64,000 bases of DNA from Saccharopolyspora dendranthemae (GCF_007829955.1 NZ_VIWX01000002.1:1178001-1242000), one strand, 5' to 3'. Positions 43,507 to 52,452 are shown, counted from the first letter of the stretch. Notes: a model not told the origin generated them from the letters alone. Numbers and translations are program-made.

Positions 43507-44838
43507 CTACAGGTGGGCGCAGCGCAGCTCCGGGCTGAGCCGGTAGGTGGTGTCCAGGACGACGTCCTGGCCGCTCAGCCACGTCAGGTCCTCCCCGGGG
43601 TGCGGGGTGTGGACGATGACGAGGTCCCAGTCCTCGGATGCCACGTCCGTCCCGGAGAGCAGCGTGGATTCACCCACCCGGACGGCGGGCACGAGCGGGT
43701 CGGCGTAGGCCACCCGGGCGCCGAGCGAGGTCAGCCCGGCCATGATCTCCAGCGCCGGGGACTCGCGGACGTCGGCGACCCCTGGCTTGTAGGCCACTCC
43801 CAGCACCAGCACGCGCGCGCCCGCGAACGCCTTGCCGCGATCGGCGAGCAGGTACCGGGCGCGGTCCACCACCCTCTGCGGGCGCGCCGCGATCGCACCC
43901 ATCGCCGCGTTCATCAGCGGCGCGGGCAGGCGCTGGGCGCGCAGCTGCCAGAGCAGGTAGTGGGTGTCGCAGGGGATGCAATGCCCTCCGACCCCGGGAC
44001 CGGGGTGGAACGGCATGAACCCGTAGGGCTTGGTGGCCGCCGCTTCGATGACCTCGATCGGGTCGACATCGAAGGCGTGGCAGCTGTCGGCGAATTCGTT
44101 GATCATCGCGATGTTGACCGCGCGGAAGCTGTTCTCCAGCAGCTTGGTCAGCTCGGCCGACTCCGGGGACGAGACGGTGTGCACCGCGGCGGTCGTGCCC
44201 TGCAGCGCTTCCTGCGCCCGGCGACCGCACTCGGCGGTCACCCCGCCGACGATGCGCGGTGTCGCGCGCCGGTCGTGGCGGGTGACCCCGGGGTCGATGC
44301 GTTCGGGGCTGAAGGCGACGTAGACGTCCTCGCCCGCGGTCCAGCCGTTGCGGTGCCGCAGCGGTTCGGCGATCAGGTCCCGGGTGCACCCCACGTACGT
44401 CGTGGACGTCAGCACGATCGTCTGTCCCGCGCGGGCGTTGGCGACCACCGATGCGCAGGCGGCGGTCAGCGCGCGCATGTCGGGAACCAGGTGGCTGTCC
44501 ACCGGGGTCGGCACCGAGATCAGCACGAGATCGGCCTCGGCGACCGCGGCCGCGTTGGTGGTCACCACCAATTCACCGCCGGCGAGGCAGCGATCGAGCC
44601 GTTCGTGATCGGCCTCCGACAGATCGACCTGGTCCGCCTTGATCGCCAGCAGCCGTGCTTCGTCGATGTCGACACCGGTCACCGCGACACCGGAATCGGC
44701 GAGCGACAACGCCGTCGGCAGGCCGACGTACCCCAGCCCTACCACCACGGCGTTGGTGGGTTTGGGCGGGGACGGAGCCAGCAGACGCGCAGGCGTTGGT
44801 GAGTTCGGCCCTGCCCCATGAATGTTCACTGTGCTCAT
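43507..44838 (-). CDS. UDP-sugar dehydrogenase (UDP-glucose/ManNAc type)
   Basis: The 443-residue protein has the UDPGDH layout: NAD motif AVVVGLGYVGLPTAL near 34, VLISVPTPVDSHLVPD near 112, the lysine/asparagine segment AELTKLLENSFRAVNIAMINE near 230 and the nucleophile cysteine in GPGVGGHCIPCD (about 285). It oxidises C6 of a nucleotide sugar to the acid. Sequence around the catalytic site is nearer the UDP-N-acetylmannosamine/glucosamine group than UDP-glucose. GAGGAG precedes the ATG. It is placed at one end of the glycan cluster on the minus strand. Confidence 0.87.
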   Translation of the reverse strand: MSTVNIHGAGPNSPTPARLLAPSPPKPTNAVVVGLGYVGLPTALSLADSGVAVTGVDIDEARLLAIKADQVDLSEADHERLDRCLAGGELVVTTNAAAVAEADLVLISVPTPVDSHLVPDMRALTAACASVVANARAGQTIVLTSTTYVGCTRDLIAEPLRHRNGWTAGEDVYVAFSPERIDPGVTRHDRRATPRIVGGVTAECGRRAQEALQGTTAAVHTVSSPESAELTKLLENSFRAVNIAMINEFADSCHAFDVDPIEVIEAAATKPYGFMPFHPGPGVGGHCIPCDTHYLLWQLRAQRLPAPLMNAAMGAIAARPQRVVDRARYLLADRGKAFAGARVLVLGVAYKPGVADVRESPALEIMAGLTSLGARVAYADPLVPAVRVGESTLLSGTDVASEDWDLVIVHTPHPGEDLTWLSGQDVVLDTTYRLSPELRCAHL

Positions 44839-45154
44839 CACCGGGGACTCCTCGATGCGCTCGCTTCGCGTTCCACAAGAGGCGCTCCGCGCGGTCGGAT
44901 TCACCGCCCGGTCGAAGCGTTTTCCGGCGTCGCCACCGGATGTCGTACCGCCGACGTGCATTTCGCGCCGACCTGAGGTGTTGACCACCGTGCACCAGCG
45001 TGGTGCGGCACCCCAGAGGAGAAAGACCCGGAACAATCAAGTTCAGGACTTATGCCTCGGCTTTCGCACGCGGGCCCGACGCACAATCGAGGCGTCACGC
45101 CGGTGGGACGCTGACGCCCGCCCGCCACGACCGGTCCCGCGCGAGGAGGTCCTC
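44839..45154. other. 316-base divergent regulatory region
   Basis: This spacer separates the dehydrogenase and the small HTH gene. No gene is recognised. It includes GCACCAGCGTGGTGC, a short inverted repeat near 44992-45006, right after TTGACC, which could be part of a promoter. Otherwise nothing stands out. Confidence 0.4.
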
Positions 45155-45352
45155 ATGGACCGACAGCAGTGGGATCGTCACGACATCGCCGCATACCTCG
45201 GGATTCAGGTCGGTTCGGTCAACGCCTGGCTCTCCCGGCACGGCATCGCGCCGGTCGCGAGACGGCCCGCGGGTCGCGGTGCGCTGGCGAACCTCTACGA
45301 CGCCGAGGAGATCACACGCGTCCGTGAGGCCGGTCGCGGGTGGCGGGACTGA
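45155..45352 (+). CDS. small helix-turn-helix DNA-binding protein
   Basis: The 65-residue basic protein reads as a single helix-turn-helix: RHDIAAYLGIQVGSVNAWLSRHG followed by an arginine-rich stretch and NLYDAEEITRVREA, a MerR/excisionase-like wing and helix. GAGGAGGT lies 7 bases before the ATG. Its 3' end overlaps the end of the convergent glycosyltransferase gene by 41 bases. It may regulate the glycan cluster, or be a relic of a mobile element; neither is shown. Confidence 0.7.
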   Translation: MDRQQWDRHDIAAYLGIQVGSVNAWLSRHGIAPVARRPAGRGALANLYDAEEITRVREAGRGWRD

Positions 45353-46895
45353 CCCCTGCCCGCCGCTTCCCGGGACGATGCCGCCACGTGGTGGTGGCGA
45401 GCGCCGGCGCGAGCAGCAGGCCGGCGACCAGCAGCACGTTGAGCACCCCCGTCAGCGCCAGCCCCACCACGGCGATCACCGGCAGCACCGCAGCGGCGTC
45501 CAGCAGCACGACCCGCCGGGTCCTCGCGTTTGAGTCCCCGGCCGGTGCGGGCTCGGGAGCGGGCCCGGCGGCCGACTCGGCACCGGGAGTCCCCTCGGAG
45601 ACCGTCGCCGGGTCCGGCGAGCCGGATTCCGGCCCAGCGGCCTGGGCCAGCCGGCGGGGGCTGGTCCAGATCCCGCTCGACTGGGCGCGCCACAGCCGGT
45701 ACAGCGTCCACATCGTGGCTGCGGCCTCCACCACCCGCACCAGCAGGAACCCCACGCCGTAGACGAGCAGGCTCGGGCGCCTGCGCAACGCGGCCACCAC
45801 GCAGGTGATCAGGTAGTCCGGCAGGAACAGGAACAGCACCAGGTTGAACGGGGTCATCAGCGGTGCCAAGAACGAGTGGACCTCCCGGTACACCGGCCAA
45901 TCGAGCACCCAGCCCGCAGTCAGCGGCACCAGCGCCATCAGCACGCCGCAGCAGGCCAGCGCGAGGATGATCAGGCTGGACGTGACGATCTCCAGCATGA
46001 AGAACGCCGTGGCGAACCAGAACCGGCCGAACCACGCGCCGTGCCTGCGCAGGGTCTGCCACAGCCCCAGAGCCCAGCGCCGCACCTGCCGGTAGTAGTC
46101 CCTGAGGTTGTCCGGATCATCCGTCGTCGCGTGCACCGCCGGCGAGAAGGCGATCTTGCCGAGCCGCTTGTGGTGCAGCTCGAAGGTCATGTTGAAGTCC
46201 TCGATGATCAGACCCGGCGGGTTGAGGTCCATGTGCGGCAGGGCCGACGTCCGGTACATGCTGGCGAATCCGGGAACGATGGGTGTCACGTTGATGTAGC
46301 GCCAGGACTGCCCGTAGCGCATCCACTGCATGATGGTCCACAACCGCGCGCGGTAGGAGATCAGCAGACGTCCGAGGAAGGTGTGCTCCTGCGGGTCCCA
46401 CGGGGTGTGGACGCAGCCGGCGACGGCGGCGTAGCGCGGATCGTCCAGCAGCGGCAGCCCGTGGGTGAGGTAGTCGGAGTCGATCTCGGTGTCCGCGTCG
46501 ATGATCAGCAGCGCCGCGAACCGGCCGGTGATGTCGAAGTGACCGATCGCCGCCTCGATCGCCCCCGCCTTGCCGCGGCCCGGGGTGATCTCCAGGACCC
46601 GGACCCCGTGAGCGGCGGCGACTTCCGGCGTGCGATCGCTGCACCCGTCGGCGAGGACGTGGACGTTGGCCGCTGGGACGATCCGCAGCGCCGAGGTGAT
46701 GGACTTGGCGATGCCGCCCTCCTCGTCGTGGGCCGGGATGACGACCGCGACCTGATCAGGACGCATCCTCGTCGGAGGCGCTTCCGCGTCTTGGCGGGCC
46801 GACCTGCGGTTGTCGTCGAAGCGGCGGAGGAACGCGATCATCGTCCACGCCGGAACGTTGATCCCGAACACGAGGAACAGCAGGGCCCATTCCAC
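45312..46895 (-). CDS. membrane processive glycosyltransferase (GT2)
   Basis: The 527-residue protein has an N-terminal membrane segment (ALLFLVFGINVPAWTM), a GT-A domain (VAVVIPAHDEEGGIAKSI), the metal motif IIDADTE, the acceptor aspartate in IIEDFN and the QVRRW signature of processive synthases. Several membrane helices follow, as in cellulose/poly-GlcNAc synthases. It should polymerise and export a polysaccharide. The C-terminal 70 residues are a proline/alanine-rich linker and two more helices. The start GTG was chosen for GAGGTGA 5 bases upstream; two earlier in-frame starts exist. Convergent overlap with the HTH gene. Confidence 0.85.
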   Translation of the reverse strand: MEWALLFLVFGINVPAWTMIAFLRRFDDNRRSARQDAEAPPTRMRPDQVAVVIPAHDEEGGIAKSITSALRIVPAANVHVLADGCSDRTPEVAAAHGVRVLEITPGRGKAGAIEAAIGHFDITGRFAALLIIDADTEIDSDYLTHGLPLLDDPRYAAVAGCVHTPWDPQEHTFLGRLLISYRARLWTIMQWMRYGQSWRYINVTPIVPGFASMYRTSALPHMDLNPPGLIIEDFNMTFELHHKRLGKIAFSPAVHATTDDPDNLRDYYRQVRRWALGLWQTLRRHGAWFGRFWFATAFFMLEIVTSSLIILALACCGVLMALVPLTAGWVLDWPVYREVHSFLAPLMTPFNLVLFLFLPDYLITCVVAALRRRPSLLVYGVGFLLVRVVEAAATMWTLYRLWRAQSSGIWTSPRRLAQAAGPESGSPDPATVSEGTPGAESAAGPAPEPAPAGDSNARTRRVVLLDAAAVLPVIAVVGLALTGVLNVLLVAGLLLAPALATTTWRHRPGKRRAGVSPATRDRPHGRV

Positions 46896-47066
46896 CGCGC
46901 TCACCTCATTCCCGTTGAATTCCCACGAATCACTCCCGCCATGCGACAACGACGCGCCCCGCCTCGACAAGTGCTTTTCACCCGTTCGGGTAGTCATTCT
47001 TTTCGACCCTGATTTCAGTGCCACATCGTGGTGCACAGTTGTTTCATCGGGCCGATCGGAGACCCT

Positions 47067-47095
47067 CGGGAGTCGAGACTCCCGCACCGTGCGGG
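47067..47095. promoter_or_regulatory. paired inverted repeats in divergent promoter region
   Basis: CGGGAGTC-GA-GACTCCCG (47067-47084) and CCCGCA-CCG-TGCGGG (47081-47095) are two perfect, slightly overlapping inverted repeats. They lie in the 300-base spacer between the divergent GT2 and epimerase genes. They could be operators or leader hairpins for the glycan operon. Confidence 0.45.
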
Positions 47096-47195
47096 AACGC
47101 GGCAGGAATCGCTTCTTCGCAGTTCAACGCCATACAGGTTCACCCTGACCAGGAGGGTCAACACCTCCAGAACCCCTCGATGACGCGGGGATGCC

Positions 47196-48173
47196 ATGCG
47201 TTTCTTGATTACCGGCGGCGCCGGATTCATCGGTTCCCATCTCACCCGTTTCCTGATTTCAGAAGGGCACAAAGTCCTGGTTCTCGACAATTTCAGCACC
47301 GGCAGTCCGGGGAATCTGAATTCGGAACCGGGAACTCCGGCACCGGAGGTCGTCGACGGTTCCGCGTGCGACCGGAAGCTGGTCGACGAGTGCACCGGAC
47401 GGGTCGACGCGGTGTTCCACCTCGCCGCTGCCGTCGGGACCTTCACCATCGCCCGGCGGACCATCGAGAGCCTCCGCACCAACCTGCTGGGGACCGAAGC
47501 CGTGGTGGAAGCCGCCTGCGAGCACCGGATCCCGCTGCTGCTGTCGTCGACCAGCGAGGTCTACGGCCTCAACCCCAAGCCCGGCCTCACCGAGGAGGAC
47601 GACCGGATCCTCGGCTCTCCCCCGCACAGCCGGTGGTCCTACGCCGAGGCCAAATCGGTCGACGAGACCATCGCCCGCGCCCACGCCGTCGAGCACGGCC
47701 TGGACGTGGTGATCGCACGGCTGTTCAACACGGTCGGCCCCGGCCAGAGCGGCGAGTACGGAATGGTGATCCCCCGCTTCGCTCGGCAGGCGCTGGCGGG
47801 CGAACCGCTCACGGTCTTCGGCGACGGCAGCCAGATCCGCTGCTTCTGCCACGTGCTCGACGTCGTGCCCGCGCTGGTCGCGCTGCTGCGCGACCGCGAG
47901 GCGCGCGGTCAGGTGTTCAACGTGGGCGGGTCCGAGCCCGTGCGGATCGAGCAGCTCGCCAGGCGCGTCGTCGAGATCACCGGTTCTCCGGGCGGCATCG
48001 TGCACGTGCCCTACGACGCGTTCTTCGAGCCCGGCTACCGGGACACGCCGAGCCGGATCCCGGACTGCTCGAAAGCACGAGCGCGCATCGGTTTTCGGCC
48101 CTCCCGGGATCTCGACGAGATCATCCGCTCGGTCGTCGCCGACCAGCGCGCGCACGTGGTGAGCGGGAGTTGA
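47196..48173 (+). CDS. NAD-dependent sugar epimerase/dehydratase
   Basis: The 325-residue extended SDR has FLITGGAGFIGSHL at the start, LDNFSTGSPGNL, HLAAAVG near 77, the serine in LLSSTSEVYG and the YxxxK in SYAEAKS (about 150). FNTVGPGQSGEYGMVIPRF and DGSQIRCFCHVLDV place it with UDP-glucose epimerases and UDP-glucuronate decarboxylases. It supplies a nucleotide sugar to the cluster; the exact product is open. The stop is 3 bases from the next GTG. Confidence 0.87.
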   Translation: MRFLITGGAGFIGSHLTRFLISEGHKVLVLDNFSTGSPGNLNSEPGTPAPEVVDGSACDRKLVDECTGRVDAVFHLAAAVGTFTIARRTIESLRTNLLGTEAVVEAACEHRIPLLLSSTSEVYGLNPKPGLTEEDDRILGSPPHSRWSYAEAKSVDETIARAHAVEHGLDVVIARLFNTVGPGQSGEYGMVIPRFARQALAGEPLTVFGDGSQIRCFCHVLDVVPALVALLRDREARGQVFNVGGSEPVRIEQLARRVVEITGSPGGIVHVPYDAFFEPGYRDTPSRIPDCSKARARIGFRPSRDLDEIIRSVVADQRAHVVSGS

Positions 48174-48176
48174 GCG

Positions 48177-49244
48177 GTGGGACGGGCGTCGGTTCTGCGC
48201 AGCGCGGGGGCCTGCGCGGTGCTGGCGCTGCTCGCGGTCGGCTGCACCGCCCCGGGGACCGCGCAGTGCGATCCGCCGCGCAGCGCGGCGATCTCGGTGC
48301 CCTACTGGAACCTCGCCCGGGGGGCCGAGACGGTGCGCGAGCACGCCTCCGTGCTGGATTCGGTCTCGCCGTGGGTCTACGGGCTCGCGCCGGACGGGCA
48401 GATCACCGCTCAGTCCTCGGGCAGGCCCGGGGAGGCCGCGAACCTCCACGACCTGCTCACCGCGGGGCCGGCGATGGTGCCCTCGATCACCAACCACTTC
48501 GACGGGGATTGGCAGCGCGAACCGCTGGCCGGGATCTTGCACGATCCCGGCCGCACCCGCGAGCACGTCGACGCGCTGGCGCAGTTCGCCCGCGACGGGG
48601 GCTATTCCGCCATCGACATCGATTACGAGGACCTCCGCGCGGTCGACGGACCGGTGTTCAGCAGGTTCGTCAGCGAGCTCGCCGAACGCCTGCACGCCGA
48701 CGACCGCCGCCTGTCGGTCACCCTGGCGCCCAAGACCGACGACGAGGGCAACAGCGAAGCCACCCGCGCGCAGGACTACCGGGCTGTCGCCGAAGCGGCG
48801 GACTCGGTGCGGATCATGGCCTACGACTACCACTGGGCCACCTCCGATCCCGGCCCGGCGGCGCCCGAGACCTGGGTTCGGGACGTCCTGAGCTACACGC
48901 TCACCCGCGCCCCCGCGGACAAGGTGGTGCTGGGCGTTCCGGAATACGGATACGACTGGAGCGGCGGGTACGGCACGTCGGTGTCCTCGGCGGGTGCCCT
49001 GGACCTGGCGCGGCGGCACGGAGTCGAACCGCAGTGGGACGCCGCGGGCGGCTCCTCCTGGTTCACCTACCGCGAGAACGGCATCGACCACGCCGTCTGG
49101 TTCGAGGACGCGCGCAGCACCGCCATCAAGCTCCGCCTGGCTCGGGAGTACGGGCTCAACGCGGTGCACCTGTGGAGCTACGGGCCGGAAGCGCCCGGGC
49201 TGTGGGAAGAACTCGACACGGGCTGGAAGCAGGCCTGTCCGTGA
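48177..49244 (+). CDS. GH18-family lipoprotein glycosidase
   Basis: The 355-residue protein has a lipoprotein signal (VLALLAVGC, lipid-modified cysteine near residue 23) and a GH18 barrel. The catalytic signature is YSAIDIDYEDL (about 145-155), then RIMAYDYHW, and NAVHLWSYGPEAPG at the end. It resembles the YaaH/SleL-type spore or wall glucosaminidases. Members hydrolyse beta-1,4-linked GlcNAc-containing chains. In this cluster it could trim or release the exported polymer on the cell surface. The GTG start abuts the epimerase stop. Confidence 0.85.
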   Translation: MGRASVLRSAGACAVLALLAVGCTAPGTAQCDPPRSAAISVPYWNLARGAETVREHASVLDSVSPWVYGLAPDGQITAQSSGRPGEAANLHDLLTAGPAMVPSITNHFDGDWQREPLAGILHDPGRTREHVDALAQFARDGGYSAIDIDYEDLRAVDGPVFSRFVSELAERLHADDRRLSVTLAPKTDDEGNSEATRAQDYRAVAEAADSVRIMAYDYHWATSDPGPAAPETWVRDVLSYTLTRAPADKVVLGVPEYGYDWSGGYGTSVSSAGALDLARRHGVEPQWDAAGGSSWFTYRENGIDHAVWFEDARSTAIKLRLAREYGLNAVHLWSYGPEAPGLWEELDTGWKQACP

Positions 49245-49273
49245 CACCGACGGGCCAAGGGAGGAGACACGAC

Positions 49274-50014
49274 ATGGACTGCCTCAACGGGGACGATTTC
49301 CTCGCCCACCAACGGGTCCTGGTGATCGCCCCGCACGCGGACGACGAAACCTACGGCTGCGCAGGCTCGATCGCCAGGATCAAATCGCTCGGCGGCGAGG
49401 TCTACGTCGTCGTCGGCTCCGTGGCCTCCATCGAGCAGTACGGCGGGGAGCAGACCTCCGGCCTGCGGACGGTCACGGCTGACACGCGCATCTCGGAGTT
49501 CCAATCCGTCGCCGAACTGCTCAAGGTCGACGACTGGGAGGTGCTCTTCAGCGGCCCGGACCAGCACATGGCGCTGGACACCGTGCCGCGCCGCGAGCTC
49601 GCCCGGCTGCTGGAGCGGGACGCCCGGCTGTCGCTCGACAACGTCCGGCCGAGCATGGTCATGATTCCCGCGATCAGCTACAACCAGGACCACGAGGCGT
49701 TGTTCCGGGCGTGCGTCACCGCCACCAGACCGTGCTCACCCGGCGACCGGCACTTCGTCCCGCACGTGCTCTGCTACGACAACACGAGCCTGTTCTGGAC
49801 GCCGGAGCGCGAGCGGTTCGCCCCGTCCCTCTTCGTCGACATCAGCGAGTTCCTGCAGATCAAGCTGCAGGCCTTGGCGCTGCACACCTCGCAGGTCAAG
49901 GATCCGCTCTACCACGGCAGCCCCGAAGGGATGGAGCTGCAATCGCGGTGGCGCGGCAGGGAGATCTCGGCCGAGGCCGCCGAGGGCTACGCGGCGATGC
50001 GGGTGGTGCTGTAG
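49274..50014 (+). CDS. PIG-L/LmbE-family N-deacetylase
   Basis: The 246-residue protein has the zinc motif APHADDETYGC near residue 20, and later SYNQDHEALFRAC providing the third ligand (about 135). PIG-L enzymes remove acetyl from GlcNAc-like sugars (GPI, mycothiol, bacillithiol, teicoplanin). In this setting a nucleotide sugar or lipid-linked GlcNAc of the cluster is a plausible substrate. GGGAGGAGAC precedes the ATG. The stop is followed at once by the WbqC start. Confidence 0.87.
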   Translation: MDCLNGDDFLAHQRVLVIAPHADDETYGCAGSIARIKSLGGEVYVVVGSVASIEQYGGEQTSGLRTVTADTRISEFQSVAELLKVDDWEVLFSGPDQHMALDTVPRRELARLLERDARLSLDNVRPSMVMIPAISYNQDHEALFRACVTATRPCSPGDRHFVPHVLCYDNTSLFWTPERERFAPSLFVDISEFLQIKLQALALHTSQVKDPLYHGSPEGMELQSRWRGREISAEAAEGYAAMRVVL

Positions 50015-50767
50015 ATGACCGCCGTCTCGATCCACCAGCCCAACTTCCTGCCGTGGACGAAGCTGATGGCCAAGATCGCCCTGAGCGACGTCCACATCGT
50101 CTACGACACCGCCCAGTACACCCGCAGCGAGTACCACGCGCGTCAGCGGATGAAGAACCAATCCGGCGGGACCTCCTGGCTCAGCGTGCCCGTGGCGCAC
50201 ACGGGCGACCGCCAGTGGCTCTGCGACGTGCGCATCGACCAGCGGCAGAACTGGCGTCGCGGCCACCTCAAGCACCTCAAGGTGCACTACCGCCGCACGC
50301 CCCACTTCGACGAGCTCTACGACCTGGTTCGGGAGGTCTACCGGCGCGACCACGACCGACTCGTCGACCACAACCTGGACCTGACCACCGAGCTGTGCCG
50401 CTACCTAGGCGTCGAGACGCGGATCCTGCGGGCCAGCGAGCTCGACGTCCCGGTTCCCGAAGACCGCCAGGAGCGCCTGCTGGAACTCGTCCGCGGCGTG
50501 GGCGGTGACGCGCACCTGACCAGCAGCGGCACCACGTACTCGGTCGACTGGTCGCCGTTCCACCGCGCCGGCGTACCGGTGCTCGACCAACACTTCGAGC
50601 ATCCGGTGTACGCGCAGCCGCACGGCGATTTCGTCCCCGGGCTCGGAGCGCTGGACCTGCTGTTCGTCCAAGGGCCCGCGGCCGCGAGGACGATCCGCGC
50701 CTCGTCTCGCTTCGAGCCATCGCTCGACGCCGCTCCTGTCGCCAATCCACAGAGGAGTGTTCTCTGA
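50015..50767 (+). CDS. WbqC-family protein
   Basis: The 250-residue protein has the WbqC signature: VSIHQPNFLPWTKLMAKIALSD (start), FV/IVYDTAQYTRSEYHARQR with the conserved basic tail, and the C-terminal SVDWSPFHRAGVPVLDQHFEHP and LGALDLLFVQGP. The family is found in O-antigen and glycan clusters and is proposed to help amide or peptide modification of sugars; its chemistry is not established. It is the last gene of the plus-strand glycan operon, with its ATG directly after the PIG-L stop. Confidence 0.87.
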   Translation: MTAVSIHQPNFLPWTKLMAKIALSDVHIVYDTAQYTRSEYHARQRMKNQSGGTSWLSVPVAHTGDRQWLCDVRIDQRQNWRRGHLKHLKVHYRRTPHFDELYDLVREVYRRDHDRLVDHNLDLTTELCRYLGVETRILRASELDVPVPEDRQERLLELVRGVGGDAHLTSSGTTYSVDWSPFHRAGVPVLDQHFEHPVYAQPHGDFVPGLGALDLLFVQGPAAARTIRASSRFEPSLDAAPVANPQRSVL

Positions 50768-51089
50768 CCCTTCCCTAACTCTGCGTGCACAGCGCGGTAG
50801 CACAGTCCCGTGACACCGGCCTTGCTCGTCAACACAACGGCTGCCCAACCGAGACGTCCGTCGGTTACCCGCGGTCAACCCGACGCCGAAACTTCCTCGG
50901 CAGGGTGTCTTCGCGGAGAACGGCGCATCTTTCGTCCGGTTGTAGGCAACCCTAGGCGAGCGTGCGACGTGAGAAGGGTGTCGCGATGCCAAGACCCGAT
51001 CTCTCGGGTCGCTGGGGGGCTTCAACACCAACCCACGGGACACACCTGTGCTAGCGCACGGGTGTGCGCACTGGAAACTGGGAGGAACG
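50768..51089. other. leader region with two hairpins before the I36 array
   Basis: No gene is recognised in these 322 bases. GACCCGA-TCTC-TCGGGTC (50993-51010) forms a perfect 7-bp hairpin. CACACCTGTGC (51041-51051) pairs with GCACGGGTGTG (51056-51066) around TAGC, 11 pairs including one G-T. The second lies just before the GGGAGG of the first array gene and could affect its translation or stability. Confidence 0.55.
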
Positions 51090-51491
51090 ATGTCGACGAC
51101 GACATTCCGCAGCAAGGGCTTCAAAGCCGCCATCGCGGTGGCCGGGGGTCTGATGCTCGCCGGGTCGAGCATGGGTCTGGCCTCGGCGGAGACCGATCAG
51201 GAAGCCACGCACCGCGCCATGGCAGAAGCCTGCGGCGACGGTTACCTCTGCGTCTGGCCCGAGGCCAACGGGCACGGCGAGATGGTGAAGTACTTCGAGT
51301 GCGGTGTTGACGACACGCCCTGGCCGGTCGGGTCGTGGATCAACAACCAGTACACCGGTCAGGTCGCCGGCTTCATCGGTCCTGACCCGGCGAACCCGGA
51401 AGCTCCGTGGATCGTCCAGTACACCTCGACCGCACCCGAGTTCAGCGACAACAACAGGGGATTCGACACCCGCCAGGTGCACCCCTGCTGA
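51090..51491 (+). CDS. secreted I36-like crystallin-fold protein, copy 1
   Basis: The 133-residue protein has a signal peptide (KAAIAVAGGLMLAGSSMGLASA, cleaved before ETDQ). Its mature domain of about 95 residues has CGDGYLCVWPEANGHGEM, GSWINNQYTG and GPDPANPEAPW. The four cysteines (about 49, 55, 72 and the last residue) suggest two disulfides. The pattern resembles peptidase-inhibitor I36 (SMI) proteins with a beta/gamma-crystallin fold. GGGAGG lies 4 bases before the ATG. It is the most diverged of four tandem paralogs. Confidence 0.78.
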   Translation: MSTTTFRSKGFKAAIAVAGGLMLAGSSMGLASAETDQEATHRAMAEACGDGYLCVWPEANGHGEMVKYFECGVDDTPWPVGSWINNQYTGQVAGFIGPDPANPEAPWIVQYTSTAPEFSDNNRGFDTRQVHPC

Positions 51492-51508
51492 TGTCGAGGA
51501 ATGAGAAC

Positions 51509-51540
51509 CCGGCCACCGCTGAGAACGCGGCGGTGGCCGG
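51509..51540 (+). repeat. array spacer hairpin 1
   Basis: CCGGCCACCGC (51509-51519) pairs perfectly with GCGGTGGCCGG (51530-51540), loop of 10 bases, between array copies 1 and 2. The same CCGGCCACC/GGTGGCCGG core recurs in the next two spacers. Confidence 0.75.
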
Positions 51541-51564
51541 ACCACAAGGAAACTGGGGGAAATG

Positions 51565-51969
51565 ATGTACGCATCGAAGATCAGCAAGATCGCCGCGGCG
51601 GGCGCGGGATCCCTGCTCCTGCTGGGAGCCGGCTCCGGCATCGCCGTCGGGGAGAACCAGGACGAGGCGGTCCAGCGCGCCAAGGCGGTGTGCGACGAGG
51701 GAACGCTCTGCGTCTGGGACGGACCGGACTTCACCGGTAACGTCAACGAATTCACGCAGTGCCCGGATGGCCCGCTGCCCTTCACCGACTTCGCGGACGG
51801 ACGTGCAGGCTCGTGGCTGAACACGCAGTACGAGCCCGGCGAGGCGGTGTTCTTCGGTCCTGACCCGGCGAACCCGGAGGGACCGTGGATCGAGAAGTAC
51901 CGCTCGCCCGTCAACGAGGCGATCTCCGAAGGAGAGGCCTTCGACCTCACCGGGGTTGACAACTGCTGA
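51565..51969 (+). CDS. secreted I36-like crystallin-fold protein, copy 2
   Basis: The 134-residue paralog has a signal peptide (KIAAAGAGSLLLLGAGSGIAVG), CDEGTLCVWDGPDFTG, GSWLNTQYEPG and FFGPDPANPEGPWIEKY, ending in DNC. The four-cysteine pattern of copy 1 is kept. The second of two adjacent ATG codons was chosen, 4 bases after GGGGGA. Family role would be inhibition of a secreted peptidase or calcium binding; not proved. Confidence 0.75.
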   Translation: MYASKISKIAAAGAGSLLLLGAGSGIAVGENQDEAVQRAKAVCDEGTLCVWDGPDFTGNVNEFTQCPDGPLPFTDFADGRAGSWLNTQYEPGEAVFFGPDPANPEGPWIEKYRSPVNEAISEGEAFDLTGVDNC

Positions 51970-51981
51970 CGTGAGAACCGT

Positions 51982-52016
51982 GCCCGGCCACCGCTGCCCG
52001 TCAGGGGTGGCCGGGC
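51982..52016 (+). repeat. array spacer hairpin 2
   Basis: GCCCGGCCACC (51982-51992) pairs with GGTGGCCGGGC (52006-52016) between copies 2 and 3. The core is as in spacer 1 with a different loop. Confidence 0.75.
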
Positions 52017-52037
52017 CCGCACCAACTGGGGGACATC

Positions 52038-52436
52038 ATGTACGCAACGCTTCGCAAGGCCGCTGCGGTCGGCGCGGGCTGCTTCCTGATCATGGGCGCA
52101 GGAGCCGGGCTGGCATCCGGAGAAACACCCGAAGAAGCCAGCCAAAGAGCTCTCGCGGAGTGCGGAGACGGCCATCTCTGCGTGTGGGACGACGCCAACT
52201 ACACCGGGAACATGGTCGCCTACTACTACTGCGACCCACCCGACCTGTTCGACGAATTCCCCGATGGCCAGGCCGGTTCATGGCTCAACCATCAAACTCC
52301 GGGCACAGCAGCCGTCTTCTTCGGTCCTGATCCGAACAATCCGCAGCCACCGTGGCCCGAGCGCTACCGGTCGATCGCGCCCGAGGACAGCCCCGACAAC
52401 AAGGGTCTGGATCTCCGCTCGGTCGATCCCTGCTGA
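52038..52436 (+). CDS. secreted I36-like crystallin-fold protein, copy 3
   Basis: The 132-residue paralog starts with KAAAVGAGCFLIMGAGAGLASG, then CGDGHLCVWDDANYTGNM, GSWLNHQTPG, FFGPDPNNPQPPW, ending VDPC. A cysteine lies inside the signal peptide, but the sequence is not a lipobox. The signal region is almost identical in DNA to copy 4 (52053-52135 against 52532-52614), showing a recent duplication. Confidence 0.75.
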   Translation: MYATLRKAAAVGAGCFLIMGAGAGLASGETPEEASQRALAECGDGHLCVWDDANYTGNMVAYYYCDPPDLFDEFPDGQAGSWLNHQTPGTAAVFFGPDPNNPQPPWPERYRSIAPEDSPDNKGLDLRSVDPC

Positions 52437-52452
52437 TGTGAGATTGGGCGCG

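Noticed and set aside
47018..49273. First 752 codons of a 998-aa plus-strand frame ending in the PIG-L gene
   Set aside because: This part is out of frame with the epimerase and GH18 genes, which have clear motifs. Only the last 246 codons (from 49274) are the real deacetylase gene.
50940..51089. Possible c-di-AMP (ydaO) riboswitch before the I36 array
   Set aside because: The region has hairpins and a G-run (GCTGGGGGGC), but the conserved ydaO core elements before and after such a run are not there. I kept it as an unassigned leader with hairpins.
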